Source: Plasmopara viticola
Lineage: Eukaryota; Oomycota; Peronosporomycetes; Peronosporales; Peronosporaceae
NCBI GenBank assembly: GCA_001695595.3
Contig: MBPM02000069.1
Coordinates: forward strand, 62,001 to 126,000
Direction of reading: 5' to 3'
Length of the DNA stretch: 64,000 bases
Shown here: piece after piece, positions 54,664 to 64,000 of the stretch
Layout of the letters: the number at the start of each line of letters is the position of its first letter
How positions within the stretch are numbered: the first letter of the stretch is position 1
The notes under the pieces: model-generated
Databases searched by the model: none
Told to the model about the DNA's origin: nothing
The model's input: the letters and a program-made list of their open reading frames with translations, nothing else
Made by a program: the position numbers and the translations under genes

Positions 54664-56119
54664 TTAGTGAACTTGTCGCGTTCGCGCTGTCTCGAGCGCT
54701 TTAATCAGCAAGAGCAGCAGTTTATTCACGGGTGTGGCCACACCTTGGCGTTCGCCGCCAGCCACAATTCGTCCCGTAAGGACGTCCATCTCCGTTCTAT
54801 ATATCAATGCAAAAAAAAATCAGAATCCCGTCCCTATCCAGACGAAAAGCCTCACCTCGAACCGCGTCGTAAATCAATGAGCATGGAGCATACATTCGAG
54901 CCCGTATTTCTGGCCACCTCCAAGACCTCGTCGACAAGTTCCTAGATCAAGAACCCCGTCGTGAGTAGATCAAAGCGCTTTCTACTTTCTACACTGCTGC
55001 AACGTACGTCGAGCGAGCAATTTAACTCAATCTGTTCGCTCTGCGCGACTGCAAAGGCTTCGTCGACTACCATCTTGACACACGATCGACTAGCTTTGGA
55101 TGAAGCTACAACCTTTTCAACCAATAAATCGGCTTTTATCCCCTAAAAATCTCAAAAATTATCGATTAAAACCTACTCGATTTGGCGCATTGAGTAAGCA
55201 CGCGAGCGGATTTATTGCGGCATTGACAATCAATTTTCGCCACAGGATTGCTTGCATCGCGCTTGGATCCAGTACCTTGCAGCGTAAATCTACACAAACC
55301 ACAAAGCTCAGATTGGATTTTCGCGAAAGTATCTGCAAATCGCAAACCTGCCGCGTGAAAAATCCGCGCCAACACCTCGACCCTTTTCTCACGTCTTGTT
55401 TCCAGATTCTTTTCCACGCCATAATGTTGGCTATCGTTTAATCCACGAATAGGAGCAAGGTACGTTAATCCTGTCTCCACGCCACTGGTTACGACATGCC
55501 CAAACTCGACCACGCGTCCCCCAATAAAGGTCACGCCGTTCACCAATACCCATTTTTTGGGCCAATCTTTTCCATGCAACCCTTCACCCAATCCATTCTG
55601 GAGTAGCACACACAAGGCGTCCTTTTTCAACAAGTGGCAATAAGTCTCCTTAAGCTCTTGAAGCACGGTACTACTGTCGTATGCCTTCACGGCCACGAGC
55701 AAGACATCGACGGGGTCGTGCTTTTCCACCGTTGGATTCTCTAGTGGCCGAACTCGAACACTTGGTGCATTCCAGACCGTTGCTATTTTCTCATCTGGAC
55801 TTACGCAAAATTGGAGCGTCTTGACCTTTTGTCCTTGCAGGGTTAGGTGGCGATTTTCGGATTTGACCCATTTCTTGAATTGGGTTGACCTAATAAAAGC
55901 GTCCAAGGCGAGGTTTGGCAACTCGTTGGGATACGTCATCCTCGTCGCCAAGAGGCCCAAATGGGTAAACACGATCGTGCCGATCGCGCCTAAGCCCAGT
56001 ACCCCCACGCGCAGTTGGGTCGACTCTGTAGCCATTGTTGCTTGCACACGGTCTTGAAGAAGCGACACGGACCGATTTCGAGGGAGCAACGCGCTCGTCT
56101 GGACCCATTTCCGCACCAT
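54664..56119 (-). CDS. 2-dehydropantoate 2-reductase-like protein (ApbA/PanE), five exons
   Basis: Exons are 55303-56119 (end may be 55300), 55177-55250, 55008-55112, 54856-54941 and 54664-54796, giving about 404 residues. The introns (about 52, 64, 66 and 59 bp) have GT..AG ends. Exon 1 holds the NAD(P)-binding GLGAIG (42-47) and LLVAVKAYDS, with NGLGEGLHG further on. The catalytic Lys/Asn helix is split from it and sits in exon 2 (WRKLIVNAAINPLACLLNA). Exon 3 has DEAFAVAQSEQIEL, exon 4 SMLIDLRRGS, exon 5 TEMDVLTGRIVA, all in family order. The single long frame would lack the C-terminal domain. The family reduces ketopantoate for pantothenate synthesis; many eukaryotic members have unproven substrates. 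It is divergent from the calpain-like gene with 106 bp between starts. Confidence 0.88.
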
Positions 56120-56225
56120 CCGCTTGGATAAAGTAGGGCGCGCAATAGCTACATTAATCCGTACCCATTTTGTTTTATCGGGACAATAAATTGCTCTTAT
56201 CTAGAAAATCTACCAAAAGACGCAC

Positions 56226-59200
56226 ATGCCTCGACAAGCTCGGACACTCGATGCCTTGAGTATCTCCTCGCTCGCACTCGAAGAGGAGATTATCCAAAGC
56301 TTACGCAATCAAGCGAATGAAGCGACGGATTCCATGCCATTATATGAAGACCCCGACTTTGCTCCCGACGTCTCGAGTCTGTACTTTGACGCGGATCATC
56401 TCCCGGATTACGCTTCTCGGCAACGTCACGAGGTGTATTGGTACCGACCGACTGAATACGCTCCCGATCCCGACTACTTTAAGACGTCCTCGGGTTGTGG
56501 TCTCGTACGTGAAGGCGTACTGAACGATGCGTGGTTATTGGGCGTCTTTGCGGCCGTGGCGCTTCATCCAGATAATCTGATTGAAAATCTCTTCGTCTCC
56601 GAGTCGTTGACCCATTTTAAACAATATGGGGTCTATACATGTCGCTTTTTCAAAGACAACGAGTGGATTTCCGTAACCACGGATACGCGGATTCCCTACT
56701 CGATGGAACTCGAGCCACAAGACAAGCGTTTAAACGCGACACTAAGTCCGTCCCGTGGAGCCGTCCTCTATGGCAGCAGCAAGGACCCAAACGAAGTCTT
56801 TCTTCCGCTCTTGGAGAAAGCGTACGCTAAATTACACGGCACGTATCAGATACTCGATGAAAAGTACGGGGGCGGGATGGGAACCAGCGCCGGCACAAGC
56901 AGTGGACGGATCTTGGAAGCGTTCCTCGATTGTACCGGTGGCAGTGCCCATCGCGTGGACCTGCACTCGGAAGCAAAGCCAAAAGGTGGTACCGCGACCA
57001 GTCCGTCCATGTTATTGTGGCACCAATTATTGCAATACCAAAAAGACCATTGTATTGTCACGACGCAATTGCGCCAATATACACCAAATGCGCAGGACGT
57101 CACTCAAATGGGGATCCTCAAGAATCGCCAATATATCGTACAGCATGTGACAGAAGTGAAGGACGAGACCGCTCTAGATGTCGCCTCGCCTCCATGCTTG
57201 CGCTTGGTCAAGCTGCAAACCGTGTGGGCCCGTGGCATGTGGCAAGGCGCGTGGTCGCCCGACGACAGCCAGTGGGACGACAACCCGCACGTGGCGCACG
57301 CGCTCCGTTCCGATCCACGCTGCGCCTTTTCGCGCGCAGGCACGGACGGGTGTTTCTGGATGGCGTGGGAAGACGTCCTCGAGACGTTCACGGAGCTCTT
57401 TGTGGTCCACGTCTTCCACCCCGACGTCCAGCATCAATATTGTGTCCGTGGGGACTGGGTCGGGCCGAGTGCGGCCGGCGGGCCGGTCAAAAGACCCGTT
57501 GGACCCGTCGAACCCAAGCCTGGTGCCACGGCTCGGGCTCCAGAAACGTCGATTGACAAGACGGAATGGAAATGGGTACACGACGCCGACCCGAATTGGC
57601 ACCGTAACCCACAGTATACGCTGTCGGTACCACTTGAAGGGCACCAAGAAGGCATAAAGCGCGACAAGAAGGTCCGGACTGTTCTCGTGTCCCTCACGCA
57701 ACGTGATTTTCGACTCTATGGTGGGGACAATTACGCCATCAACTTTGTCCTCCTTGGTACACAGCAACGTGTGGCAACACACGAGGACCCATGTCCTCTA
57801 TGGGAATTCAAACGTCGCCACGTGGTCGCGGAAGCCCATTCGTCCGACGCGGATGCCACAATGGGTACCCTTGCAGGTACGGTACCCACGGGAGTGGGGA
57901 CAGCGTCAACGAGTACCCTTCCAATGAAAACGCTTCCGGAACGTGAATTGGTACACAAAGACGTGCACCTGTCGTCTGGAACCCTCTACTATCTTGTACC
58001 GTATACAACCAGTCCCATGGTCGAGATGGAATTCTATCTCCGTGTGGTGGCCTCGCACCCTCTGCGACTGGAGCGTGTGCCGCCCATTCTATCCGTCATT
58101 CGGACAGGAGAATGGCGAGCAGAGGACAGGAAGAGTACCGATCGTATCCTCACGACAAGTGCGAGTGCGGGAGGTCCCCTCCTTTTGATACCATGGCCCC
58201 AAGCGCACGTGGCTGGAACCGAGAACGCGGCTTGGTGTCAAAATCCACAATTTTGGGTCCGATTTGCCGACCGATCGCCTCGCGAGCGTGCAAAGTTGCG
58301 TGCGTTGGTCGCCACGAAAGCTTACGTGACGCTCAAGCTTGTGCTTCGAAAGACCTTTGCTCGTACCTTGATGAGCAAGGCCCGACAGCGGGAAGCAAGC
58401 AAAGAGGGTACCCATACGATTGGCATTACGGCACTTCGGACTACATCGACCGGGTCGGTACTGGTTGGAGCTGGGAGAGCCGCAGCAACACAGCGTCGAA
58501 CGCATGGCCCACCCTTGAAGACGAATTTTCTCGGCGAACCGATTGCCTCCTCAAAAGCTGGTACGTCGGCAGTTCGTACCAACTTGGTACACGGTTCCAA
58601 GTCGCGGCACAATCAACTTGAGAAGGTGGCAAGTGAAGATTTGTCGGACGATGAAGATCGTGCAGCAGCGCCTTCTAGCGTGCTTCCAAGTACCTTTCCA
58701 TCCCCGAAACTCGTGGTCACTCCGACGGAATGGTGTCGCTTGTCGTCGTATACGAGTCCAGTCGTAGCTTGCCTCTACCTTCGAAAAGTACCAAAAGAGT
58801 GGCTCTTTGCACTCGACGCAGCCAATGCCGTCGGAGGGCTATTGATTGTGCCGACAATGAGTGAAGTGGGTGTACCAGGCTCGTTTGAATTGCAGGTTGA
58901 TAGTGACTTTCCATTGCTTGTGGACGAGTTGCCGAGAGGTACACGTGCCGTCCAAAGCCTCCCTGGAGAGTGGACAGAGACCCAGTCGGGGGGGTGTCAT
59001 CTCCACCCAAAGTGGAGGCAAAACCCAAGCTTTGATCTCGAGATCCAAGGCACCCAAGCGACCAAAGTTCGGATCACACTCTCACGGTCTGAGCGTGAGT
59101 GGAAAGCACAGTGTCAACGCGATCCAGTGGGTACAATGATTGGCTTTTACGTCTTTCCAAAAGGGTCGGGTACGTTTTCTGGTTCCGAGCACAAAAGTGT

Positions 59201-59417
59201 ACCACTGGATACGCTCAAGGTCAATGGCCGAGCTTGGAGCGCGACGGATTTCGTGCCGCTTCACACGGTCACTTCCCCGCCAGACCTCGTGCTGTCGCCA
59301 GCGTCGAAAAGTGGCTACGTCATTATTCCTACCACGCACGAACCTGGCAAAGTGGGCAAGTTTGTCCTCTCGGTCGAGTGTACCACGGACTTTACGCTGG
59401 GTCGGGGCGTGGCGTAA
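56226..59417 (+). CDS. calpain-like protein with inactive protease domain and repeated C2-like domains
   Basis: The 1063-residue, intron-free protein begins with a calpain (C2 family) protease domain at about 70-360, followed by three or more calpain domain III (C2L) repeats. Their start motifs are visible as GAWSPDDSQW (341), KWVHDADPNWHRNPQY, GEWRAEDRK and GEWTETQSGG with HPKWRQNPSF. The catalytic Cys block reads LNDAWLLG, with Ala102 in place of Cys. The His block reads ILKNRQYIVQ without His, and the Asn block LQTVWARG has Thr332 in place of Asn. So all three catalytic residues are absent, and the protein is predicted to be a pseudoprotease. Inactive calpains are known in protists, where they act as scaffolds or at membranes. 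There is no signal peptide or membrane segment. Confidence 0.9.
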   Translation: MPRQARTLDALSISSLALEEEIIQSLRNQANEATDSMPLYEDPDFAPDVSSLYFDADHLPDYASRQRHEVYWYRPTEYAPDPDYFKTSSGCGLVREGVLNDAWLLGVFAAVALHPDNLIENLFVSESLTHFKQYGVYTCRFFKDNEWISVTTDTRIPYSMELEPQDKRLNATLSPSRGAVLYGSSKDPNEVFLPLLEKAYAKLHGTYQILDEKYGGGMGTSAGTSSGRILEAFLDCTGGSAHRVDLHSEAKPKGGTATSPSMLLWHQLLQYQKDHCIVTTQLRQYTPNAQDVTQMGILKNRQYIVQHVTEVKDETALDVASPPCLRLVKLQTVWARGMWQGAWSPDDSQWDDNPHVAHALRSDPRCAFSRAGTDGCFWMAWEDVLETFTELFVVHVFHPDVQHQYCVRGDWVGPSAAGGPVKRPVGPVEPKPGATARAPETSIDKTEWKWVHDADPNWHRNPQYTLSVPLEGHQEGIKRDKKVRTVLVSLTQRDFRLYGGDNYAINFVLLGTQQRVATHEDPCPLWEFKRRHVVAEAHSSDADATMGTLAGTVPTGVGTASTSTLPMKTLPERELVHKDVHLSSGTLYYLVPYTTSPMVEMEFYLRVVASHPLRLERVPPILSVIRTGEWRAEDRKSTDRILTTSASAGGPLLLIPWPQAHVAGTENAAWCQNPQFWVRFADRSPRERAKLRALVATKAYVTLKLVLRKTFARTLMSKARQREASKEGTHTIGITALRTTSTGSVLVGAGRAAATQRRTHGPPLKTNFLGEPIASSKAGTSAVRTNLVHGSKSRHNQLEKVASEDLSDDEDRAAAPSSVLPSTFPSPKLVVTPTEWCRLSSYTSPVVACLYLRKVPKEWLFALDAANAVGGLLIVPTMSEVGVPGSFELQVDSDFPLLVDELPRGTRAVQSLPGEWTETQSGGCHLHPKWRQNPSFDLEIQGTQATKVRITLSRSEREWKAQCQRDPVGTMIGFYVFPKGSGTFSGSEHKSVPLDTLKVNGRAWSATDFVPLHTVTSPPDLVLSPASKSGYVIIPTTHEPGKVGKFVLSVECTTDFTLGRGVA

Positions 59418-59475
59418 AAACTAGTGTTTATTGCTTAAAACTAAAAAATAACGACAATTCGTGTCTACAACGCAG

Positions 59476-60636
59476 TTAACTTGAAGGATGGCGGATGGCT
59501 CCTTCGAGCCCGTGTGCCGAAGTGGTACCAATGTGGTCCCACCACTGTTGGGTACCCACAAAGGTGCAGCGTTTTGGCGTTTCACAGTCAATTGGAGAGG
59601 TCACGGACGGCTCGCTCCCTTCGTCATCCGTTTCATTCGTGGCACTACTTTGCATCGAGTTGCCATCGTTCATCATTTCGACACAATCGAGAAACAAATC
59701 GGCCGAGTTGCTCCGTTCGCGTCCACGCGTGGCCTGTCGTTTCAACACTTCGACCCGCGACTTGCCTTCCGTGCCAGCTTCCGTACTTAATGCTCGTAGA
59801 GAGGTTGTGCACTCGGGCGGTACCAATTGCAAACCCGGTAACCCTTTCCACGCCGACTGATGATTCTGCAAACTTGGTCCTTGCGGCACCAGATTCGCCC
59901 GCAAGTGTACCGGAATCACAGGTACACTTGAAGGATGGCACAAGGGCGACGGGCGATGGTCGACTGGAAACAGAGCCTTTGGAGACGGCAGGGTCCTCGG
60001 CATGGGCAAGGGCATCATTGGCGTCCGTTGCGAAAGTCGTAAAGGAGACAGCAACACTGGAAAGCCCCTGCCAAGGCCACTCCCACTCCCTCCAACGGGT
60101 GAGCTCACAGACAGTGGCGATTTGACACTCAGTACCGAACTGGCCGCAATTGTGGTACACGGAACGGCCACCGGTCCCGTTGCCACAGCCCGCGTGGGCC
60201 CGTGTGCCGCCCAAAGGGTCTCACTCCGTTCCTCGCCTTTAGCGGCTTGCCGACACTGCCGACGGTACGTCGAGTACCAATGGTTCTTGATTGCGTTATC
60301 CGTCCGACCCGGCAACAACTTGGCAATTTCCGCCCATCGATTCCCAAGGCGCGCTTGGGCAGCAAGGATCAAGTGCGTTTCGTCCGCGCGCCACGGGGCT
60401 TTATCAATGTCGGGATCGAGGAAATTGAGCCACCGCGTCCGGCATTGCTTGGGCGTCCGCCCCGGCAAGAGGGCGGCAATGTTGGCCCAGCGTTTGGTCC
60501 CACAGTGGCGGACAAAGCGCACGATCACGGCATCGTCTTGGGCCGTCCAGGGCCGGCGCTTGTCCGGGCCCGTGCCGGCCCGGCCCACGGGAAGCGGGTC
60601 GCCCCGCGCTCTTGTGCACGACGCCATGCGCTGCAC
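59476..60636 (-). CDS. R2R3-type MYB transcription factor
   Basis: The 386-residue protein has two MYB repeats near its N-terminus. R2 spans about 29-77 ([15 protein letters not shown], then [13 protein letters not shown] and CRTRWLNFL) and R3 about 80-128 ([33 protein letters not shown]). The regularly spaced tryptophans are all kept. The rest is Pro/Ser-rich and probably disordered, acting as the regulatory part. A nuclear DNA-binding role is expected from the family. It is convergent with the calpain-like gene (58 bp between stops). A second ATG at codon 4 is an equally possible start. No intron is needed. Confidence 0.95.
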   Translation of the reverse strand: MQRMASCTRARGDPLPVGRAGTGPDKRRPWTAQDDAVIVRFVRHCGTKRWANIAALLPGRTPKQCRTRWLNFLDPDIDKAPWRADETHLILAAQARLGNRWAEIAKLLPGRTDNAIKNHWYSTYRRQCRQAAKGEERSETLWAAHGPTRAVATGPVAVPCTTIAASSVLSVKSPLSVSSPVGGSGSGLGRGFPVLLSPLRLSQRTPMMPLPMPRTLPSPKALFPVDHRPSPLCHPSSVPVIPVHLRANLVPQGPSLQNHQSAWKGLPGLQLVPPECTTSLRALSTEAGTEGKSRVEVLKRQATRGRERSNSADLFLDCVEMMNDGNSMQSSATNETDDEGSEPSVTSPIDCETPKRCTFVGTQQWWDHIGTTSAHGLEGAIRHPSS

Positions 60637-63600
60637 TGTCGCGTGGCGAAACGGAGACTACGGCAGCTTGGCGTGTGGGGCGGCGGTTGGGTCGCGCGAG
60701 CCACGGCGTGAAACGGCTCGCCGCGCAGTCGTGGCTGCTTGGTCGCCCAGCTGCTTTTAACGGTCCGTGACGCGGAAACGGGCCATCCGCCGTTTCAAGA
60801 TTGCGAAAGAAAAGGGGGCGGCGAGCGGAAACTGGAGAGCGCGCGAGATTGGAACGGAAGGCAACGATGGAGAAGGTCGATGCCTTCCTTGCAGGGAGGT
60901 GCTGGAGGACGTGGATGGTGGTGTCGTGGCCAGGGATGCAGCGTTGGCAAGGGTAGAGACGCGGGTCCCGGGATCGGGACTGGCCGTGACGTCAGTGGTC
61001 GTTAAGATTCTGGAAAGAAACTGTCGAGACCGCGACGATGGGACTTCTTTCATCGAACATTAACAACGGGATGGTGACAGAGGCACGGGGGTTGAGAGGC
61101 TCGACAAGGGAGCGCGCGACTCGGGAAGAAGGCGCGATCGCGTGGGCTAGTGTTGCTACAAGGAGGTCACCAATCTTCTCGGGTCGTATTGTACGACCGA
61201 GGGTCCGAGGATTGTGACTGGACGCTTGTTAAACCCAGGTTGTCGCGGTTGGAGTCGAAAATTTAGGCCGGTTTCATTGAAAATAAGGGCGAGTGGTGAT
61301 AACTCACTTGGTCGTTTATGAAGTAGGAAAGGTCGGATGAACACGCCATCATCACGTAGTCAAGAGGTAAGAGGTCCTGGAACCCACACGGCTGGAGGAT
61401 GCTGTGGACGCTACAAGCTAGTCGCGCTCGGGCTCAGAGCCCGACCCCCGCATGCGATCACGGGCCGTTTCGAGTCAGTAACGTCCAGCCCGCGCAACTG
61501 TTCCACACCCACTTCTGTGGGTTCGTCCGGCCGTTCCACTGTTGGGGTGCGGATGCGTGTCCACTTTCGCGACCTGCCTTTCTTCAGGGCCTATTGGTAT
61601 CAAATTGCCCGGTTTAGGAGACTCACTACTCGAGCCAACGAGTTGGACGATAAGAGTCTCAAAACTCCACTCACCCGCGCACTCTTGAGCCTTAAAGACC
61701 GGGCAGGAAGTGTGAGCAGTCGTTTGTCGAAAGGTCGCAAATTTTCTTGCACGGGCAAAGTTTGCTGCTTGGCACCCCTGGTAGCATTCTATAGTCGATA
61801 TCGTGCCTTCGTCTTTACCTTGTCGACGCTAAATATGACGTAATCACACAGCGAGGAGACGTACAAGAAGACTTGAGATCTTCCGGTTCACTATTGTCGA
61901 TCCTATGACACCGAGGTGTGCATAAAACTAGTAGAAAGGTTGACGCAATCTATACGATCCTGCACGGCACTCTCTTTCGAGATAGATTTGAAAATACAAA
62001 AGAACCGCCATTGATTCTAGCCTCTTTGGAATGGAAAGCCAGGTTTTAACGTGAAAGCTCTGCTTTGTGTAGCGACTCCCCGATAAAGCTTAGATTGCAT
62101 GGGGATCAAAGCCATTGCTTCCTCTTGTTTTTTCGAAAGAAAAGTCGTATCGATAACAAAATAGGCACTGAGAAAGGCTGCTACTTGGTCGGGTCGTTCA
62201 ACTGCAACCAAGCCAACTCAAAGAAGGCCTAGTCTGTGCCTCAGGCTGTGCATTCAAAGTCTATTGCACCTGCATACTACATAAGTTATTATCCCCAGCA
62301 AAAAGGCCCTCAGGCAAACAAGGTTATCTAAGCCTCCCATCCATTGACGGCGGGGAGTTGTGCCAAAAGTTTCTCTTAATCGGTGGACCCACGCAGTGTG
62401 ACGGCAGCCACTCGTCTATCTTACCACCTGCTAAAGCTGCAAAGAAATCTCAAATTTGCTCCAATGCTGTCAAAGGGGCTCCATCGCTCGGAGGTAAAAC
62501 TTAGAAAGGGTTTAGCGTTGTCGACGATTGACCGACTCTCACAGTAGAGTACAGAAGAACTCGTTGGCTCCTGACTAGGACCCAACCTGGGATACCCTCG
62601 TCTTTAAGGTCAATAAATTTGAAAAAAAGAGGGCGAGGTCAAAGACGACAACCCTGTGTGTAATTTTTGTCGGGTGGGTCTAATGACTTAATCACTAGCG
62701 CTATGAGTGAGGGACTATGCAACTCGTCCACCTCCGGATACGGACGCATGTCATCGTCCCGTGAGAGGTCCACTTTTCTCAAGCCAAAGGGTCCGATAGC
62801 GATGAAGAAAAGAAGGATCATGTAGAAGGGGGGTACTCGGCCTGTAAATTCATCTCTTTTACAAGCGTAGTCGTGCGATCGATTTGGTCGGTAGCCATCC
62901 GCACTCCTTATACTAATCCTCGCTTCTTTGTGTTCGTAAATTTTCCACAGTTTGGAAAAGTATATATTATTGTCGTTCGCTAATGCTCCTTTCCCGAACG
63001 TAGCGCTTGTGCGAAAATTCTGAGTGAGACAAAATGAGTCGAGGTTTCTGCGCACTGAGGGTCGCGGTTATGACTAAGCGATAGTTGCCATTCTAACAGA
63101 ATGAAGCACTAATGAGTCACGATTTACGTGCGCCATATTTTTTTTTGGATAAAATGATCCTTATAATTCGTTTGCTCTGTCCCAATTAAAGAGCACATAA
63201 GGCTATCGCCAATTGTCAGTTTCCATTATTTTCACTGTCATTTTTGTGCCTGTAAATTCTGGATTGAACGTTCTTAAAGTGCCGAGGAGAATTGTTTCAT
63301 TTTGATACACACTAACGATTGTGAAAAAAGTTCATCGGTCTGAAGAGGTGGTGAGTAGAATACCATTTCCAAGTCTCCTTGTTTTCGAGCATCAAGCTCA
63401 CATGTCAGTTTCCATTTTTATAAGGATGACTTGTTTGTCGTATAATCTTTGCGAAGCTCTCAATTTTCTTGTTTTCCAAATTCAACTTGTAAAGTATTGC
63501 TGACTTGCATCTTTTGCCGACGTTAACATTCATATCTGTTTAGCTGCACGTTTTAGTGCCTTACACGCTTTTACGACCAAAAATATTCTCTCGTTCTGTA

Positions 63601-64000
63601 GCACAAGCTGTAATCATGGCTGTGGCCTGCCAAATTCTGCGCACAATATCAGACATAACTTCCAGCTGCATATAGTTTAAAGCATGTTTGACACCAGCGC
63701 GATTCTCTGTCAGTTCAAGTCCATGTTTTGTATATGTGTAGTTTAAGCTATTCTTCTTGATCATGAGGGCCGACAAAATCGATCCCAATTCTGTACCATG
63801 TTTCTGGGAAATTACTGCTGACAGCTCAAAATAGGATAGATAGATCATATAACTGTAGAGCTGACTCATTTTTTCTTTGCTCTTTCTCCTTCAGATCTTT
63901 TGGAGCGAGTGGAAAGTCGTCACCAGCAATTACGTTCTCATTTCTATCGCATTGGCACCAGGCGAGACAATCGCAAATTCACCGGTACTTATCCCCTCCC
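60637..64000. other. right end of the window, no gene supported
   Basis: Bases 60637-61060 are GC-rich and probably the MYB promoter. Bases 61337-61843 and 62639-63055 have open frames of 168 and 138 residues without family motif or codon-like composition. A 102-residue minus-strand frame at 63561-63869 is helical by composition (LTENRAGVKHALNYMQLE) and might be an exon or a gene end, but no partner frame could be joined. The rest is AT-rich and shows nothing I recognise. Confidence 0.4.

Noticed and set aside
56930..57556. 208-residue second-frame reading inside the calpain-like gene
   Set aside because: Shadow of the real frame; Arg-rich composition without motifs.
60002..60760. 252-residue plus-strand frame over the MYB gene
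   Set aside because: It mirrors the MYB coding frame and has no domain; the MYB repeats on the other strand explain the open reading.
61337..61843. 168-residue plus-strand frame right of the MYB gene
   Set aside because: No recognisable domain; the minus strand is about as open, and there is no matching promoter or neighbour.
63561..63869. 102-residue minus-strand frame at the right end
   Set aside because: It looks somewhat protein-like, but no splice partner or family was found; too weak to call a gene.

Overview
The window looks like nuclear DNA of a plant-pathogenic oomycete (Peronosporales: a Phytophthora relative or downy mildew; species not determined). The reasons are eight secreted RXLR-dEER type effector paralogues, core promoters of the oomycete Inr+FPR type, short introns of about 50-110 bp in otherwise compact genes, a full-size PDR/ABCG transporter without introns, and LTR retrotransposons. 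No rRNA, tRNA, CRISPR array or prokaryotic operon was seen.

Layout. (1) 1-3288: the 5' part of a Ty1/copia element on the minus strand, cut by the window edge, with a 146-bp LTR and one in-frame stop between protease and integrase. (2) About 3.3-29.5 kb: a repeat-rich effector nursery. Seven apparently intact RXLR-type genes and one interrupted copy (starts near 5537+, 8614+, 9843+, 13771-, 19625+, 22235-, 25282- and 28218-) share signal peptide, RXLR position, dEER position, promoter and 3' flank, but have diverged effector domains. Two carry a large inverted duplication (arms about 9.34-10.9 and 12.78-14.3 kb) and three sit in a roughly 3-kb tandem array (21.4-29.5 kb). Between them lie relics of at least one unknown repeated coding-like module, a MITE-like element and hairpins. 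(3) About 30.6-34.6 kb: a decayed, rearranged Ty3/gypsy element. (4) 34.6-39.8 kb: gene-poor DNA with traces of broken coding sequence. (5) 39.8-43.9 kb: an intact 1354-aa PDR-type ABC transporter. (6) About 45.9-60.6 kb: a gene-dense block holding AFG1-like ATPase, a longin-like tail-anchored protein, a PhyH-like dioxygenase, mitochondrial-type MnmA/TRMU, a 2-dehydropantoate 2-reductase-like gene rebuilt here as five exons, a calpain-like protein lacking all three catalytic residues, and an R2R3 MYB factor. Three paralogues of a small secreted family with an acidic stretch and C-terminal GGRRRALA repeats are interspersed in this block. (7) 60.6-64 kb: no gene I can support.

Functional reading. 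The effector paralogues and the GGRRRALA proteins are predicted to be secreted and share the same class of core promoter at near-fixed distances from the start codon, so they may be co-regulated. The housekeeping genes form the usual conserved, gene-dense side of an oomycete two-compartment genome. The least familiar item is the GGRRRALA family, whose architecture resembles repeat peptide precursors cleaved at basic sites. I do not recognise it.
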